A stretch of DNA of 64,000 nucleotides. Source: JANSXG01 sp965652425 (GTDB taxonomy: Bacteria; Planctomycetota; Phycisphaerae; Phycisphaerales; UBA1924). The first letter of the stretch is position 1, and each line of letters opens with the position of its first letter. The DNA lies in the NCBI GenBank assembly GCA_965652425.1, contig CBFGVX010000003.1, positions 1 through 64,000 on the forward strand. The letters are read 5' to 3'. Positions 16,567 through 25,476 of this stretch are shown piece by piece. The notes below the pieces were generated by a model. The model made no database searches, had not been told where the DNA came from, and worked only from the letters and a program-made list of their open reading frames with translations. A program made the position numbers and the translations under genes.

Positions 16567-17535
16567 ATGACCGAGCCCGATGCCTCCCCCACTAACTTCG
16601 CCCAACCCGCGCGACCGCTCGGCGCGCGGGTTCGGCTTGCGCTGGCGGACATCAAGCTCGCGCACTCCGTGTTCGCGCTGCCGTTCGCGCTGCTCGCGGC
16701 GGTGTTGGTCATCGACCGCGTCCCGGCGGGCGAGCGGTGGCTCCTGCTCGGGCTGATCGTGCTGTGCATGGTCGCCGCGCGGACCTGGGCGATGCTGGTA
16801 AACCGGCTGGCGGACCACAAGCTCGACAAGGACAACCCGCGCACGGCGCGCCGGGCGATCGCCACGGGGGCGCTCGGCGTGCGCGACGGGTGGGTGCTGG
16901 CGCTCGCGAGCGCGGGGCTTTTCCTCGCCGGCTGTGCGGGGTTCCTGCTGGTCAGCGCGAACCCAGTGCCGCTGGTGCTGGGCGTGCCGGTGCTGGGGTG
17001 GATCGCGCTGTACAGCTACACCAAGCGGTTCACCGCGCTGTGCCACCTGTTCCTCGGCTCGGCGCTCGCGATCTCGCCGCTGTGCGCGGTGCTGGCGATC
17101 GATCCGCTCACCATGGGCGTGCTCGGGGGCGAACTGGGCGCGACGGGTTGGAGCGTGATCCTGCTGTGCGGGTTCGTCGCGCTGTGGGTGGCGGGGTTCG
17201 ATGTGGCGTACGCGCTGCAGGACTACGAGTACGACCGGAGCGTCGGCCTGCACTCGGTGCCGAGCGTGCTGGGCGTGAAGGGGAGCTTGTGGGTCAGCCG
17301 CGGGCTGCACGCGCTGGCGTACGCGGCCCTGGTCGGGGCGTGGCTGAGCGAACCCCGACTGGGCTGGGTGTTCGGGGGCGCGGTGATCGCGGTGGCGGGC
17401 CTGCTGGTGTTCGAGCACCGGGTGCTGGCGAAGCGCGGCGTGGCAGGCCTGCCGCTGGCGTTCTTCACGCTCAACGGGGTGGTCAGCGTGCTGCTCGGGC
17501 TGGCGGGCATCGTGGATGTGCTCATCGCGGGCTGA
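16567..17535 (+). CDS. UbiA-type polyprenyltransferase
   Basis: A 322-residue integral membrane prenyltransferase of the UbiA family, which joins a polyprenyl diphosphate to an aromatic acid in quinone synthesis. Both Mg-diphosphate-binding motifs are present: N79-RLA-D83-HKL-D87 followed by NPRTARRAIATG, and D219-YEY-D223 within VAYALQDYEYDRSVGLHSVP. About eight or nine hydrophobic helices follow the family pattern. In Phycisphaerae the likely role is menaquinone synthesis by the futalosine route (MqnP) rather than ubiquinone synthesis; that is inference. The ATG at 16567 is chosen because the family homology begins shortly after it. A strong terminator follows at 17638. Confidence 0.87.
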   Translation: MTEPDASPTNFAQPARPLGARVRLALADIKLAHSVFALPFALLAAVLVIDRVPAGERWLLLGLIVLCMVAARTWAMLVNRLADHKLDKDNPRTARRAIATGALGVRDGWVLALASAGLFLAGCAGFLLVSANPVPLVLGVPVLGWIALYSYTKRFTALCHLFLGSALAISPLCAVLAIDPLTMGVLGGELGATGWSVILLCGFVALWVAGFDVAYALQDYEYDRSVGLHSVPSVLGVKGSLWVSRGLHALAYAALVGAWLSEPRLGWVFGGAVIAVAGLLVFEHRVLAKRGVAGLPLAFFTLNGVVSVLLGLAGIVDVLIAG

Positions 17536-17637
17536 TTCTCCAGTCGTGGCTGGATTGAACCGCTGGAAAACGAGGGTATGTTTCAGGGATGGTCGCTCCC
17601 GAAGCGAGCTGGCCAGAACCGACCTAACCCCCGGAAG
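17536..17637 (+). ncRNA. Structured RNA-like stretch upstream of a terminator (candidate)
   Basis: About 100 bases with internal pairing, placed directly before the strong terminator at 17638. The sequence GGTCGCTCCCGAAGCGAGCTGGCC (17591-17614, split as GGTCGCTC and GAGC-T-GGCC arms) can fold as a hairpin with a single bulge. No open frame of note is present. It may simply be the 3' untranslated region of the prenyltransferase gene, a small RNA, or a leader of the downstream regulator gene. It does not match a riboswitch consensus that I can recognise. Confidence 0.25.
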
Positions 17638-17679
17638 GCCGGCGAGCCGACTTTTCAGTTGCTCGCCGGCTCTTTTTTT
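17638..17679 (+). terminator. Strong intrinsic terminator after the UbiA-type gene
   Basis: A perfect 10-bp stem GCCGGCGAGC (17638-17647) / GCTCGCCGGC (17661-17670) with a 13-base loop is followed by TCTTTTTTT. It separates the prenyltransferase from the regulator gene that starts 105 bases further on. Confidence 0.92.
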
Positions 17680-17784
17680 CCGCGTCGCGATCGCCCGGAT
17701 TCGCAGAATATGCCGGTGCCTCGGGCTTTCCGCGTGGATCGGGAGGCCAAGCCCGGATACCTTTGTGGGTGCGGGTCTTCAATC

Positions 17785-18348
17785 ATGTCTGAAACTTCAG
17801 AAACCAACTCGGGTTCGGTGCGCGAGGCGCAGGATCGGTTCATCGAGACCTGGGGCCGGATGGGATCGGCGTGGGGCATCAGCCGCACGATGGCCGAGGT
17901 GCACGCGCTGCTGTACATCACCGGCGAGTCGATGTGCACCGACGATGTGATGGAGCGCCTGAACATCTCGCGCGGCAACGCCTCGATGACGCTGCGGGGA
18001 TTGACCGACTGGGGCATCGTGCATCGCCAGCACAAGCGCGGCGACCGCAAGGAGTACTTCCAGGCGGAGATGGACATCTGGACGATGTTCAAGACCATCG
18101 CGCGCGAGCGCAAGAAGCGCGAGCTGGACCCGGTCGTGGCGTCGCTGTTCGAGGTGCGCGACATGACCGGCGACACGCGCCTGGCCAAGAAGAACGGCGC
18201 GGACGCCGCGGAACTCAAGGCCCACAACGAGCGGCTCGACGAGATGCTCAACTTCGTCTCGACGCTCGACAAGCTGAGCGGCGGCGTGCTGGACAAGGAA
18301 GGCAGCGGGCTGCGCAAGGCCCTGACGCTGCTCGGTAAGTTCAGCTGA
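17785..18348 (+). CDS. GbsR/MarR-type transcriptional regulator
   Basis: A 187-residue DNA-binding regulator. The winged helix is seen at about residues 27-90: ISRTMAEVHALLYITGESM leads into DDVMERLNISRGNASMTLRGL (recognition helix) and WGIVHRQHKRGDRKEYF (wing). This is the pattern of the GbsR subfamily, known in Bacillus for choline/glycine-betaine control. The C-terminal half is a helical dimerisation or effector region. The start is the first ATG after the terminator; it lacks a strong ribosome site. The neighbours do not reveal a target. It ends 47 bases before the DUF2330 gene on the same strand, so it might control that gene. Confidence 0.82.
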   Translation: MSETSETNSGSVREAQDRFIETWGRMGSAWGISRTMAEVHALLYITGESMCTDDVMERLNISRGNASMTLRGLTDWGIVHRQHKRGDRKEYFQAEMDIWTMFKTIARERKKRELDPVVASLFEVRDMTGDTRLAKKNGADAAELKAHNERLDEMLNFVSTLDKLSGGVLDKEGSGLRKALTLLGKFS

Positions 18349-18395
18349 GCGGGATTTCCTGCAACCGGCTCGGAGTCGTTGTCGTATCCTGAGGC

Positions 18396-19994
18396 ATGGC
18401 CAGACCCGCCCCGATCGCGCTGTGTATTGCTCTGCTGCTCGCATTGGTTGCTTTCGCCGCTCCGTCGGCACGCGCCGACGGCAAGGTGTTCCTGTCGATC
18501 GCGGTGGACAGCGCGGAGGCGGGATCGACGATGCCGCGGCAGCGCGCGATCATCGCGTTCAAGGACGGCGAGCAGCGGATGGCGATCGACACCGCGTTCA
18601 CGGGCGCGGGCGACGAGTTCGCGTGGCTGGTGCCGCTGCCGAGCGAGCCGGAGATCCTGCCGGCGACGAAGGGGATGTTTGATACGGCGGCGATGGTGAC
18701 GGCGCCAAGGGTGACGGGGCGGGGAGCGCCTCTGGGTGCAATTGCGCCAGGCGTGCTTGTTGGTGCGATTGTGCTGATTGCGATTTGGTTCAAACTGAGG
18801 AAGGTGGCTGCACTACTCGTCATCCTGTTGATTCTGACAGTCGTCTTCCTGTGGCTGCCGACGCTTGGCGGCTCTATGCGCAGCGTAATGGGTTCGGTCG
18901 ATGTACTTCAACAGCAAATAGTCGGTCATTACGACACAGCGGTTCTCGGGGGAACGCGCTCGGCTGATGTGGCGAACTGGCTCAGCGAGAATGACTTCGC
19001 GGTGCCAGATGGTGCCGAAGGTGTGATGCAGGATTATCTGGATCGGGGCTGGGTCTTTGCCGCGGTGAAACTGCGGGGACAGACGGAACAGACTGAATTG
19101 CGAAGAGCACATCCGCTCCAGTTCCGTTTCACGGTGGAGCAACCGGTTTACCCGATGGCTCTCACCGCGATCGGGAACGAGGCAATTGCGTTGGAACTAT
19201 TTGTGTTCTCCGATGGTACCGCCTCGGCAAATGGTCTTGATGCGTTGACATCGTTCGAGATTCAAACAGACCCGCGCGAACCCGATGATCGCAGTGCCGG
19301 TCTTCTACTGCGAAGTCGGCCGGTCACGATTGCGCATCCCGGCTTGGTGGCAATGGCGAGCGATCTTTCCACGGTGACGAGACTGGCGGGCTCTCTGTCA
19401 GTGCGAGATCAGCAACAAGACATTCCGATCTCGATTCAGAGCAAGATCGAGATTGATCCTCTCCTCCATACGCCCGAGGCGCGATCTGCAAGGGCTCTTG
19501 GATGGGCCGCCACACTATGGATCGTGTGCGGTGTTGTTTGGCTGCTATTCGCCTCCGTCAGCGGAAAGACCCCCGGTCAGCCACTGCTTCCGAGAAACAG
19601 TTCACGTTTGCTTTGGACGGTGGTCGTTCTCGCACCTGGTGCGCTTGCTGGGGCAGTGATGTACAAAGGCACGCCCGTCTATCGAGGCGAGATCGGTCGG
19701 GGTGTGTCGATGGTGAACAACGAGAAGTCACTGGAGATGATCTCTCATCTTGTTCAACAAGAGTTGGTGCAGAACTTACGGCCATCGCGGGCTGAGGTAC
19801 TTGATGTTGTCGAAGCTGTCATGGCGGAGGAATCTCGGGATTTCCAAATCGGCGACAGCCCCCTCCACTACCGCATCGAATTCAACGAAGCCGAAACCGA
19901 AGCGCAGTTCATCTGGCACGACCTGATCGGCGCGGAGCATCGAGTCGTCATTCCACTCACGAGCGATTCCACGGATGATGCACCCTCTCCATGA
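18396..19994 (+). CDS. DUF2330-like membrane protein
   Basis: A 532-residue exported and membrane-anchored protein with a signal peptide ending at ARADG. Its first part (ADGKVFLSIAVDSAEAG ... FAWLVPLPSEPEI) and a later part (VANWLSENDFAVPDGAEGV ... GWVFAAVKL) match the DUF2330 pattern. Between them lie two membrane helices (about 110-128 and 133-153), and a further two lie near 368-385 and 400-420. The DNA changes from very GC-rich to clearly lower GC at about 18720, at the point where the first helix pair begins, and returns near 19850. This suggests that the middle of the gene was inserted or replaced. DUF2330 proteins have no known biochemical role. A terminator shared with the opposing flgM-like gene follows. 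Confidence 0.75.
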   Translation: MARPAPIALCIALLLALVAFAAPSARADGKVFLSIAVDSAEAGSTMPRQRAIIAFKDGEQRMAIDTAFTGAGDEFAWLVPLPSEPEILPATKGMFDTAAMVTAPRVTGRGAPLGAIAPGVLVGAIVLIAIWFKLRKVAALLVILLILTVVFLWLPTLGGSMRSVMGSVDVLQQQIVGHYDTAVLGGTRSADVANWLSENDFAVPDGAEGVMQDYLDRGWVFAAVKLRGQTEQTELRRAHPLQFRFTVEQPVYPMALTAIGNEAIALELFVFSDGTASANGLDALTSFEIQTDPREPDDRSAGLLLRSRPVTIAHPGLVAMASDLSTVTRLAGSLSVRDQQQDIPISIQSKIEIDPLLHTPEARSARALGWAATLWIVCGVVWLLFASVSGKTPGQPLLPRNSSRLLWTVVVLAPGALAGAVMYKGTPVYRGEIGRGVSMVNNEKSLEMISHLVQQELVQNLRPSRAEVLDVVEAVMAEESRDFQIGDSPLHYRIEFNEAETEAQFIWHDLIGAEHRVVIPLTSDSTDDAPSP

Positions 19995-19996
19995 GA

Positions 19997-20027
19997 AAAG
20001 CCGGACCCCTCGGGGGTGTCCGGCTTT
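19997..20027. terminator. Bidirectional terminator between the DUF2330 and flgM-like genes
   Basis: A perfect stem AAAGCCGGAC (19997-20006) / GTCCGGCTTT (20018-20027) sits between convergent genes. The inner CCC/GGG bases extend the pairing. The A/T flanks serve as a short U run in either direction. Confidence 0.8.
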
Positions 20028-20051
20028 CGTGCGAGGTCTGTTGGATCCGGC

Positions 20052-20342
20052 TTAGAGGCCGAGTTCCTTGGCGAGGGATTCCGCCGCGCTGTCGAGCTTG
20101 GCGTCGGTCTCGTAGGTTCCGGCGGCGATCTCGGCGCGGATGCGTGCGACGAGGTCGGTGCGGACGCCTTCGGCGCTCAGCGCTTCGGCGGAGAGTTCGA
20201 CGCGATCACTGCGATCGAGCGTGCGCGGGGCCTCGGCGGCGGGCTGCGAGGCGCCACGCGCGGGGCGGTCCTGCGAAGCGCGGGCGATCTGCTCAAGGCG
20301 GGTGCTCGCGATGCCGTTCAGGTTGTTGATGTTGCTGGCCAT
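20052..20342 (-). CDS. flgM: FlgM-like anti-sigma-28 factor
   Basis: A 96-residue protein. The C-terminal half follows the FlgM pattern: RSDRVELSAEAL, then DLVARIRAEIAAGTYETDAK and LDSAAESLAKELGL. FlgM binds the flagellar sigma factor FliA and is exported when the hook is complete. The ATG (MASNINNLNGIAS) is chosen because the family homology and a GGAG 12 bases upstream fit it; the frame extends further upstream but that part is not FlgM-like. No flagellar gene is nearby, so the target is inferred. The gene converges on the DUF2330 gene. Confidence 0.8.
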   Translation of the reverse strand: MASNINNLNGIASTRLEQIARASQDRPARGASQPAAEAPRTLDRSDRVELSAEALSAEGVRTDLVARIRAEIAAGTYETDAKLDSAAESLAKELGL

Positions 20343-20465
20343 ATGGCGGAGGTACTCCTGGTGCGATTGGCTTCGATCGGTCCGGCGGGCAGTGGCTTCC
20401 GTGCGTACGCGCTGGGGCTCTCGAAGCGTTAGGATGCGGCTGGGAATGGCCGCGTCCGTAAACAT

Positions 20466-20492
20466 TTATCCGGAACTTATCCACTTTTCCGG
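20466..20492. promoter_or_regulatory. Dyad with DnaA-box-like sequence between divergent genes
   Basis: The intergenic region between the flgM-like gene and the SPOR-like lipoprotein gene is unusually A/T-rich. It holds the inverted repeat CCGGAA-N11-TTCCGG (20470-20492). Inside the spacer lies TTATCCACT (20477-20485), one base from the DnaA consensus TTATCCACA, and TTATCCGGA lies 11 bases before it (20466-20474). It may be an operator; there is no sign of an origin here. Confidence 0.3.
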
Positions 20493-20610
20493 TGACACAC
20501 TCTGTATCGACGAGGCGGTGCGGTTGACTTCAACTTTGCATCTTTTGCTTCAGTCGGGTTAAGTGCTTTCTGAAAATAGACTTAGATCAATAACTCGGGG
20601 ATGGACTCGC

Positions 20611-21642
20611 ATGGAAACCACACATTTTCCGCCCTCATCGGGGGCATCTGACCCGATAACTGATCGGTCTTTGTCAGGAATCTCGTCGCTCGTGGCCGGA
20701 ATCCGCTCGGCCTTGGCTGTTCTGGTTCTGGTCGGACCCTTGGTCGGGCTTCAGGCCTGTGCCGCGAGCGGCTCGGAGGATCCCGATCAGGCCCGCCGGG
20801 ACCAGATCCGGCGCGAGGCCCCGGCGGTGTTCGCCGATCACGGCTCGTTCGATCGCACGGATCGGGCGCGGGTCTTCGAGGATCCTGGTGATCCCGATGC
20901 GCTGCCGATGACGCGCACCCTGTCGATCGACGGCAACCAGCCCACCCGTGCCGAAGACCGCCAGCCCGCTCAGCCTCGTCCTCGCCCGAGCGCGGCGGCC
21001 GACACGGGCGGCTGGGCGATCCTGCTGGAGCGGGTCAGCGGCCCCGAGCATCAGTCGCGAGCCAATGGCCGTGCCGCGACCCTGGCCCGTGCGCTGGGTC
21101 GCTCGGATGTGCGGGTGCGTGCGGTGAGCAGCGGCTCGGCGGTGGTGATGGGCGGGTACGCCGGGCCGGACGACCAGCGTGCGCAGGAGGACCTGCGCTA
21201 TGTGAAGTCGCTGTCGGTGCAGGGCTCGCGTCCCTACGCGATGGCGATCCTCGTGCCGCCGCCGGTGGAGGACGGGTCGAACCCGAGGCACAGTCTGGTC
21301 GAGGCGGCGAAGTCGCTGGAGCGGATCTACACGCACACGCTGCAGGTGGCGGTGTTCGCCGGAGACGAATCGCAGCGCCGGGCGGAGGCCGAGCGGTACT
21401 GCGCGCAGCTGCGCAATCAGGGGCAGGAGGCGTACTACTTCCACGGCCGGCGCGTGAGCAGCGTGACGATCGGCGCGTTCACCGCGCGCGATTTTGACCT
21501 GAGCACCGGACAGGTCAGCCCGCGCCTGGAGCGTTTGCAGGAGCGGTTCCCGCACAACCTCTACAACGGCGAGGTGCAGCGCGACCCCACGACCGGCGAC
21601 ACCTGGAACAGCGCGCTGGTCGAGATCCCGCGCACGGGCTGA
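20611..21642 (+). CDS. SPOR-like lipoprotein, unknown function
   Basis: A 343-residue protein with a long N-terminal leader and a lipobox-like site (VGLQAC, Cys about residue 48), so it is probably anchored to a membrane. After a disordered Arg/Asp/Pro-rich part there are two similar modules of about 80 residues. The second (LQVAVFAGDESQRRAEAERY ... GRRVSSVTIGAF) follows the pattern of SPOR peptidoglycan-binding domains. The first (WAILLERVSG ... GGYAGPDDQ) looks like a diverged copy. SPOR domains bind denuded glycan strands at septa. The start at 20611 is chosen for a weak GGGGAT site; the frame is open 16 codons further upstream. The role is inferred. Confidence 0.68.
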   Translation: METTHFPPSSGASDPITDRSLSGISSLVAGIRSALAVLVLVGPLVGLQACAASGSEDPDQARRDQIRREAPAVFADHGSFDRTDRARVFEDPGDPDALPMTRTLSIDGNQPTRAEDRQPAQPRPRPSAAADTGGWAILLERVSGPEHQSRANGRAATLARALGRSDVRVRAVSSGSAVVMGGYAGPDDQRAQEDLRYVKSLSVQGSRPYAMAILVPPPVEDGSNPRHSLVEAAKSLERIYTHTLQVAVFAGDESQRRAEAERYCAQLRNQGQEAYYFHGRRVSSVTIGAFTARDFDLSTGQVSPRLERLQERFPHNLYNGEVQRDPTTGDTWNSALVEIPRTG

Positions 21643-21663
21643 GGCCCTCGGCTGGGGGTTGGT

Positions 21664-23397
21664 TCAGCGGGCTCGCAGGATGATGAGGGTGATGTCATCG
21701 CGCTCGGTGTTGAGCCCGACGAAGCGCCGGATGTCCCAGATGATCCGGTCGCACAGCTCGCGTGCGCTGCTGTCGGGGGATTCCTCGAGCTGCGAGCGCA
21801 CGCTGCGCAGCAGGCGGTCTCGCCCGAACTTGCGCTGGTCGAAGTCCATGGCGTCGGTCACGCCGTCGGTGTAGGCGATGAGCGTGTCGCCGGTGCGCAG
21901 GACGATCGAGTCGTGCTCGTACTCGAACCCCGCGTCCACGCCGAGCAAGGGGCCGCCGGATTCGAGCTTGATGTGCGACGACGGATCGGACGCGCGGATC
22001 ACGATCGGTGGGTCGTGCCCGGCGTTGGTGTACCAGAGCTCTCTGGAGTCGGGATCGATCCACGCGGCGAAGGCGGTGGCGAATTCGCTGGGCAGCGTGT
22101 CGCGGGTGAGGGTGTGGTTCACGCGCCGGGCGACCTCGCTGACGGTTTCGGCGTGGGTGGCGTGGGCACGGAACAGCGAACGGACGGAGGCCATGAGCAG
22201 CGCCGCCGGCACGCCCTTGCCGACGACATCGCCGATGACGATGCCCAGCCAGCCGTCGAGGTCGATGAGGTCATAAAAGTCGCCTCCGAGTTCGAGCGAG
22301 CTGTCGTAGCGTGCGGCGACATCGAGCGTGTCGAAGCTCGGCGCTTCGGAGGCGAGCATCCGGCGCTGGACATCGGCGGCCAGACGCACATGGCGGCGCA
22401 TCTGCCGGTCGCGCCGGCGCTGGGCCTCGAGGCGGGCCGCGGCGACGGCGGCGGAGATCTGCTCGCCCAGCGAGCGCGCGAGCATCTGCTGGCTCTGGCG
22501 GAAACTGACCGGCTGGCGCGTGAACAGGCGCATCACGCCGTACACCTTGCTCTTGAACACCAGGCCGACGCTGAGCATGCTGCGCAGCCCCTCGGTCATG
22601 ACGGCTTCGCGAACGGCGATGTCGTGGTAGTCGGCGAAGTCGGGCACGACCACGACGCCGCCGCTCAGGGCCTGCGGATCGGAGGCGCGCGGCGCTTCGA
22701 GCGCGTTGAACCAGTCGAGGAATTCCTCGGAGAGGCCGTCGGCGGCGTGCATGGCCATCTCCTGATCGTCGCGCTCGAGCAGGTGGATGGTCCCGGCGTC
22801 CACGCCGAGGATCTGGCGCGAACTGCTCAGGGCGACGCGCAGCAACTCGTCGAGATCGCCCGCGCCCACGAAGAGCGAACTGAGCTTGAACAGCACATCC
22901 AGCTCGGCGTTGCGCCGGCGGAGCGAGACCTCGCGGTTGCACAGCTCGACCACGGTCAGCGCGAGCAGCGCGGCGGCGGCGGTGACGCGCTCGAGCCGAG
23001 CGGGATCGTTCGGCTCTCCGGCACGCGATTCGATGAGCAGCCCGCCCATGGGACGCTCGGCGATGCGCAGCGGAAGCAGCGTTGCGGAGTCGCCCAGAAA
23101 GACGGGCTTGCAGGACGCGCCGGTTTCGATGGCCTCGGCGATCGGCGCATCGGCGGGTGACGGCTCGTGGATTCTCCATGGGGGCGACTGGGAGGGCGCC
23201 GCCTCGATCATCCCGCCGTGACGATCACGGAACGAGATTTCCATGCCCAGGAGGTCCGTGAGCTTCTCGCAGAGCGCCGGAAACGAACCGTCGGTGAGAA
23301 AGTCATGGATGGCGATCGCTTCACCAGCCGGGATCGCCAACTCGGGGATGGGCGGCGAACCGCCGGAGATCGGGTTGGCTGGGATGAATGATGCCAC
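21664..23397 (-). CDS. GAF-domain PP2C-type serine/threonine phosphatase (RsbU/SpoIIE-like)
   Basis: A 577-residue cytoplasmic signalling protein. The C-terminal 230 residues are a SpoIIE/RsbU-type PPM phosphatase: LGGDFYDLIDLDG, IGDVVGKGVPAALLMASVR, TNAGHDPPIV and AYTDGVTDAMD hold the metal-binding Asp residues in the right order. Ahead of it, about residues 160-330, is a GAF-like sensor domain (LFKLSSLFVGAGDLDELLRVAL ...), and another sensor-like segment occupies the first 150 residues. Such enzymes dephosphorylate anti-sigma-factor antagonists in partner-switching pathways. No anti-sigma antagonist is adjacent. Translation begins at a GTG (23397) without a strong ribosome site, so the exact start is uncertain. 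Confidence 0.88.
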   Translation of the reverse strand: MASFIPANPISGGSPPIPELAIPAGEAIAIHDFLTDGSFPALCEKLTDLLGMEISFRDRHGGMIEAAPSQSPPWRIHEPSPADAPIAEAIETGASCKPVFLGDSATLLPLRIAERPMGGLLIESRAGEPNDPARLERVTAAAALLALTVVELCNREVSLRRRNAELDVLFKLSSLFVGAGDLDELLRVALSSSRQILGVDAGTIHLLERDDQEMAMHAADGLSEEFLDWFNALEAPRASDPQALSGGVVVVPDFADYHDIAVREAVMTEGLRSMLSVGLVFKSKVYGVMRLFTRQPVSFRQSQQMLARSLGEQISAAVAAARLEAQRRRDRQMRRHVRLAADVQRRMLASEAPSFDTLDVAARYDSSLELGGDFYDLIDLDGWLGIVIGDVVGKGVPAALLMASVRSLFRAHATHAETVSEVARRVNHTLTRDTLPSEFATAFAAWIDPDSRELWYTNAGHDPPIVIRASDPSSHIKLESGGPLLGVDAGFEYEHDSIVLRTGDTLIAYTDGVTDAMDFDQRKFGRDRLLRSVRSQLEESPDSSARELCDRIIWDIRRFVGLNTERDDITLIILRAR

Positions 23398-23510
23398 TGA
23401 TGTACCGGGAACGGATGCGAAGATGACTGGCGCGAAGCGTGTCGGCTCGGACCGGATTGTACGGTCGATCGCCGGGGCCGATCCGCTACCTGCGGCCGGT
23501 CAGCTCGGTG

Positions 23511-25400
23511 TCACGGGGCATCCGCTTCTTCGGTGTCGACGGAATCGTTCTCCAGCCAGAGCCGGGCGAGCACCGCCATCAGCGGGTCGGACTGCGCGTC
23601 GAGCGCCTGGTTGACGCGCTCGACCACGGCGAAGCCCTCGCGGATGTCGCTGGTCCGCTCGGTCTGGTATCCGAGGTAGGCCAGCAGGAACCCCGCGTTT
23701 CGCGCGGTAGTGTTGTCGTCCACGCTCCGAGCGCGGAGCTGGGTGCGGATGCGCTCGAGGCGATCTGCGCCGGGCAGCAGGCCGTCCTCGTAACGGGCGG
23801 TGGAAAGCTCGGGGTAGGCGCGCAGCAGGTCGGCCAGGTTCGTTGCGGCGGAGAGGTACAGCCCCGCGCCGATCTGGGCGTGGACGCGACCGATCGCGGC
23901 CATCGCGTCGCCCGACTTCGCGCTCAGGGCGGCGACGAAGCGCTCCTCGGCGATGAACCACATGCCCTCGGAGAGCAGGCGTTCGCCGGCCCGCATGTGC
24001 TGGGCGTAGAGCGAGTTTTCTTCGCTGGGCGCGATGCGATCGATGCTCGTCCGCTGATTCTTGAGCAGTTCGATCATGCGGTCCATCGTCTGCTGGCCCA
24101 GGGCATCGTCGACGGTGGACGGATCGTTGCGCCCGGGGTCCTCGGTGCGACGCAGGCGCGTCGGTCCGAGCCCGGGGGCTTCGTTCATCGAACCGGGGCC
24201 GGCACCTTCGGGGCCGATCGCGCGGGAGGGGTCGTTGACGAGTTCGCGGCTGAAGCCGCGGAGCAGGCGATCGAGTTCATCGACCGCCGCGCCCGAGCCG
24301 CTGCCCTGGCCGTCGAGCCGTCCGATGCCACCCCCACCGTTCGCTTCATCGCCGTTGAGCACGGAACCCGGGATAGTGCCGTCCAGCGCGGGGAATTCGA
24401 GTCCGGGCATGCTGCCCGGCGTGCGCTCGGGCTGGTCGGGCGATTGCGGCTGATTCGGTTGTGTGGGCGTCCGGGCCGGTTCGAGGTCCTGCTCGGAAAT
24501 CAGGCCGCGCTGCAGGGCCTGCTCGCGCAGGTCTTCAAGGATGCGGTTGTGGGTGGGCATGCGCTGGGCGACGATCTCGGCGTTCTCGAGTTCGTCCATC
24601 AGCATGCGATCGCGCATGGCCTGCTCGCGGAATCCGGGGATGGAGATGCGCGGGTCGAAATCGAACTGCTCGGGGTTGTAGCTGCGTCCCGAGACGAGGG
24701 CGGGATCGAGCGGGTTGAGGGCATCGATGCCGCCCAGCGGCGAGGCGGTGAGCAGGTAATTGTTCGTGCCGTCGGTGGCCTGGCCGAGGATCTGCGGACG
24801 CGAAGCATCGCGTACGGTGTACGCGGAGGTGGAGCGGAGCGTGTTGTTCACCCGGTCGAAGGCGATCAGTTCGCTGAGCTGGTTCTGCGGCGTGCTGCCG
24901 GGCTGGGAGATCTGCGCGGACACCACGCCCGAGCCGGGACGATTGATGATCAGGCCTCCGGCGAGACTGGCGGCGTCGCCGCGCAGGCCGGCGAACGGGC
25001 TTTGCAGTTGGAGCGCGGTGGCTTCGATGCCCCGGACCTTGCGCGTGGCGAGGCCGGAGTAGAAGGATTCGCGCTGGAAGTTGTAGACGAGGTCGCTGCC
25101 GAGTGCGCCTCGGAAGTCGCTGATGCCGGAGTAGCCGAGGTTGCCCCTGAACTCGCGCCCGCCTCCGACATTGCCGGTGACGATGGCGTTGCGATAGGCG
25201 ATCTCGGCGTTCCAGTCGCGGGTGAGGGTGTTCACGCCTCCGGAACCCTGGAGGGGGTTGGCATCGAGGGCGTTGCCGCCACCCAGAGCGTCGCCGCTGC
25301 CGAGCGCGTCCTGTGCGGAGGCGGTGGGAGCGATGGTCAGCCCGGCCAGCCCGAGGAGCAGCGCGGGGATCAGGCGGGTGTTGGTGCGAGCGGTGGTCAT
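23511..25400 (-). CDS. Large exported protein with C-terminal TPR-like helices, unknown function
   Basis: A 629-residue exported protein. AGGAGG lies 7-8 bases before the ATG, and the signal peptide ends at APTASAQ. Residues 30-60 are Gly/Ala/Asp-rich. The middle contains a Gly/Asn-rich region with GNLGYSGISDFRGALGSDLV, which has beta-strand-like alternation, then a Pro-rich linker. The C-terminal 200 residues (GERLLSEGMWFIAEERFVAAL ... IGAGLYLSAATNLADLLRAYP) look like TPR helices. No family is recognised. It has its own unit: a hairpin separates it from the sigma/anti-sigma genes upstream. Confidence 0.65.
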   Translation of the reverse strand: MTTARTNTRLIPALLLGLAGLTIAPTASAQDALGSGDALGGGNALDANPLQGSGGVNTLTRDWNAEIAYRNAIVTGNVGGGREFRGNLGYSGISDFRGALGSDLVYNFQRESFYSGLATRKVRGIEATALQLQSPFAGLRGDAASLAGGLIINRPGSGVVSAQISQPGSTPQNQLSELIAFDRVNNTLRSTSAYTVRDASRPQILGQATDGTNNYLLTASPLGGIDALNPLDPALVSGRSYNPEQFDFDPRISIPGFREQAMRDRMLMDELENAEIVAQRMPTHNRILEDLREQALQRGLISEQDLEPARTPTQPNQPQSPDQPERTPGSMPGLEFPALDGTIPGSVLNGDEANGGGGIGRLDGQGSGSGAAVDELDRLLRGFSRELVNDPSRAIGPEGAGPGSMNEAPGLGPTRLRRTEDPGRNDPSTVDDALGQQTMDRMIELLKNQRTSIDRIAPSEENSLYAQHMRAGERLLSEGMWFIAEERFVAALSAKSGDAMAAIGRVHAQIGAGLYLSAATNLADLLRAYPELSTARYEDGLLPGADRLERIRTQLRARSVDDNTTARNAGFLLAYLGYQTERTSDIREGFAVVERVNQALDAQSDPLMAVLARLWLENDSVDTEEADAP

Positions 25401-25476
25401 GGCAAGGCCTCCTGTCAGATGCGGATCGGACGATCATCGGAGATCGCACGATGAATGGAGCACTCTATGAACTGAT

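Noticed and set aside
20466..20492. Replication origin signalled by DnaA-box-like sequences
   Set aside because: Only two imperfect boxes, no cluster, and no dnaA or dnaN nearby.
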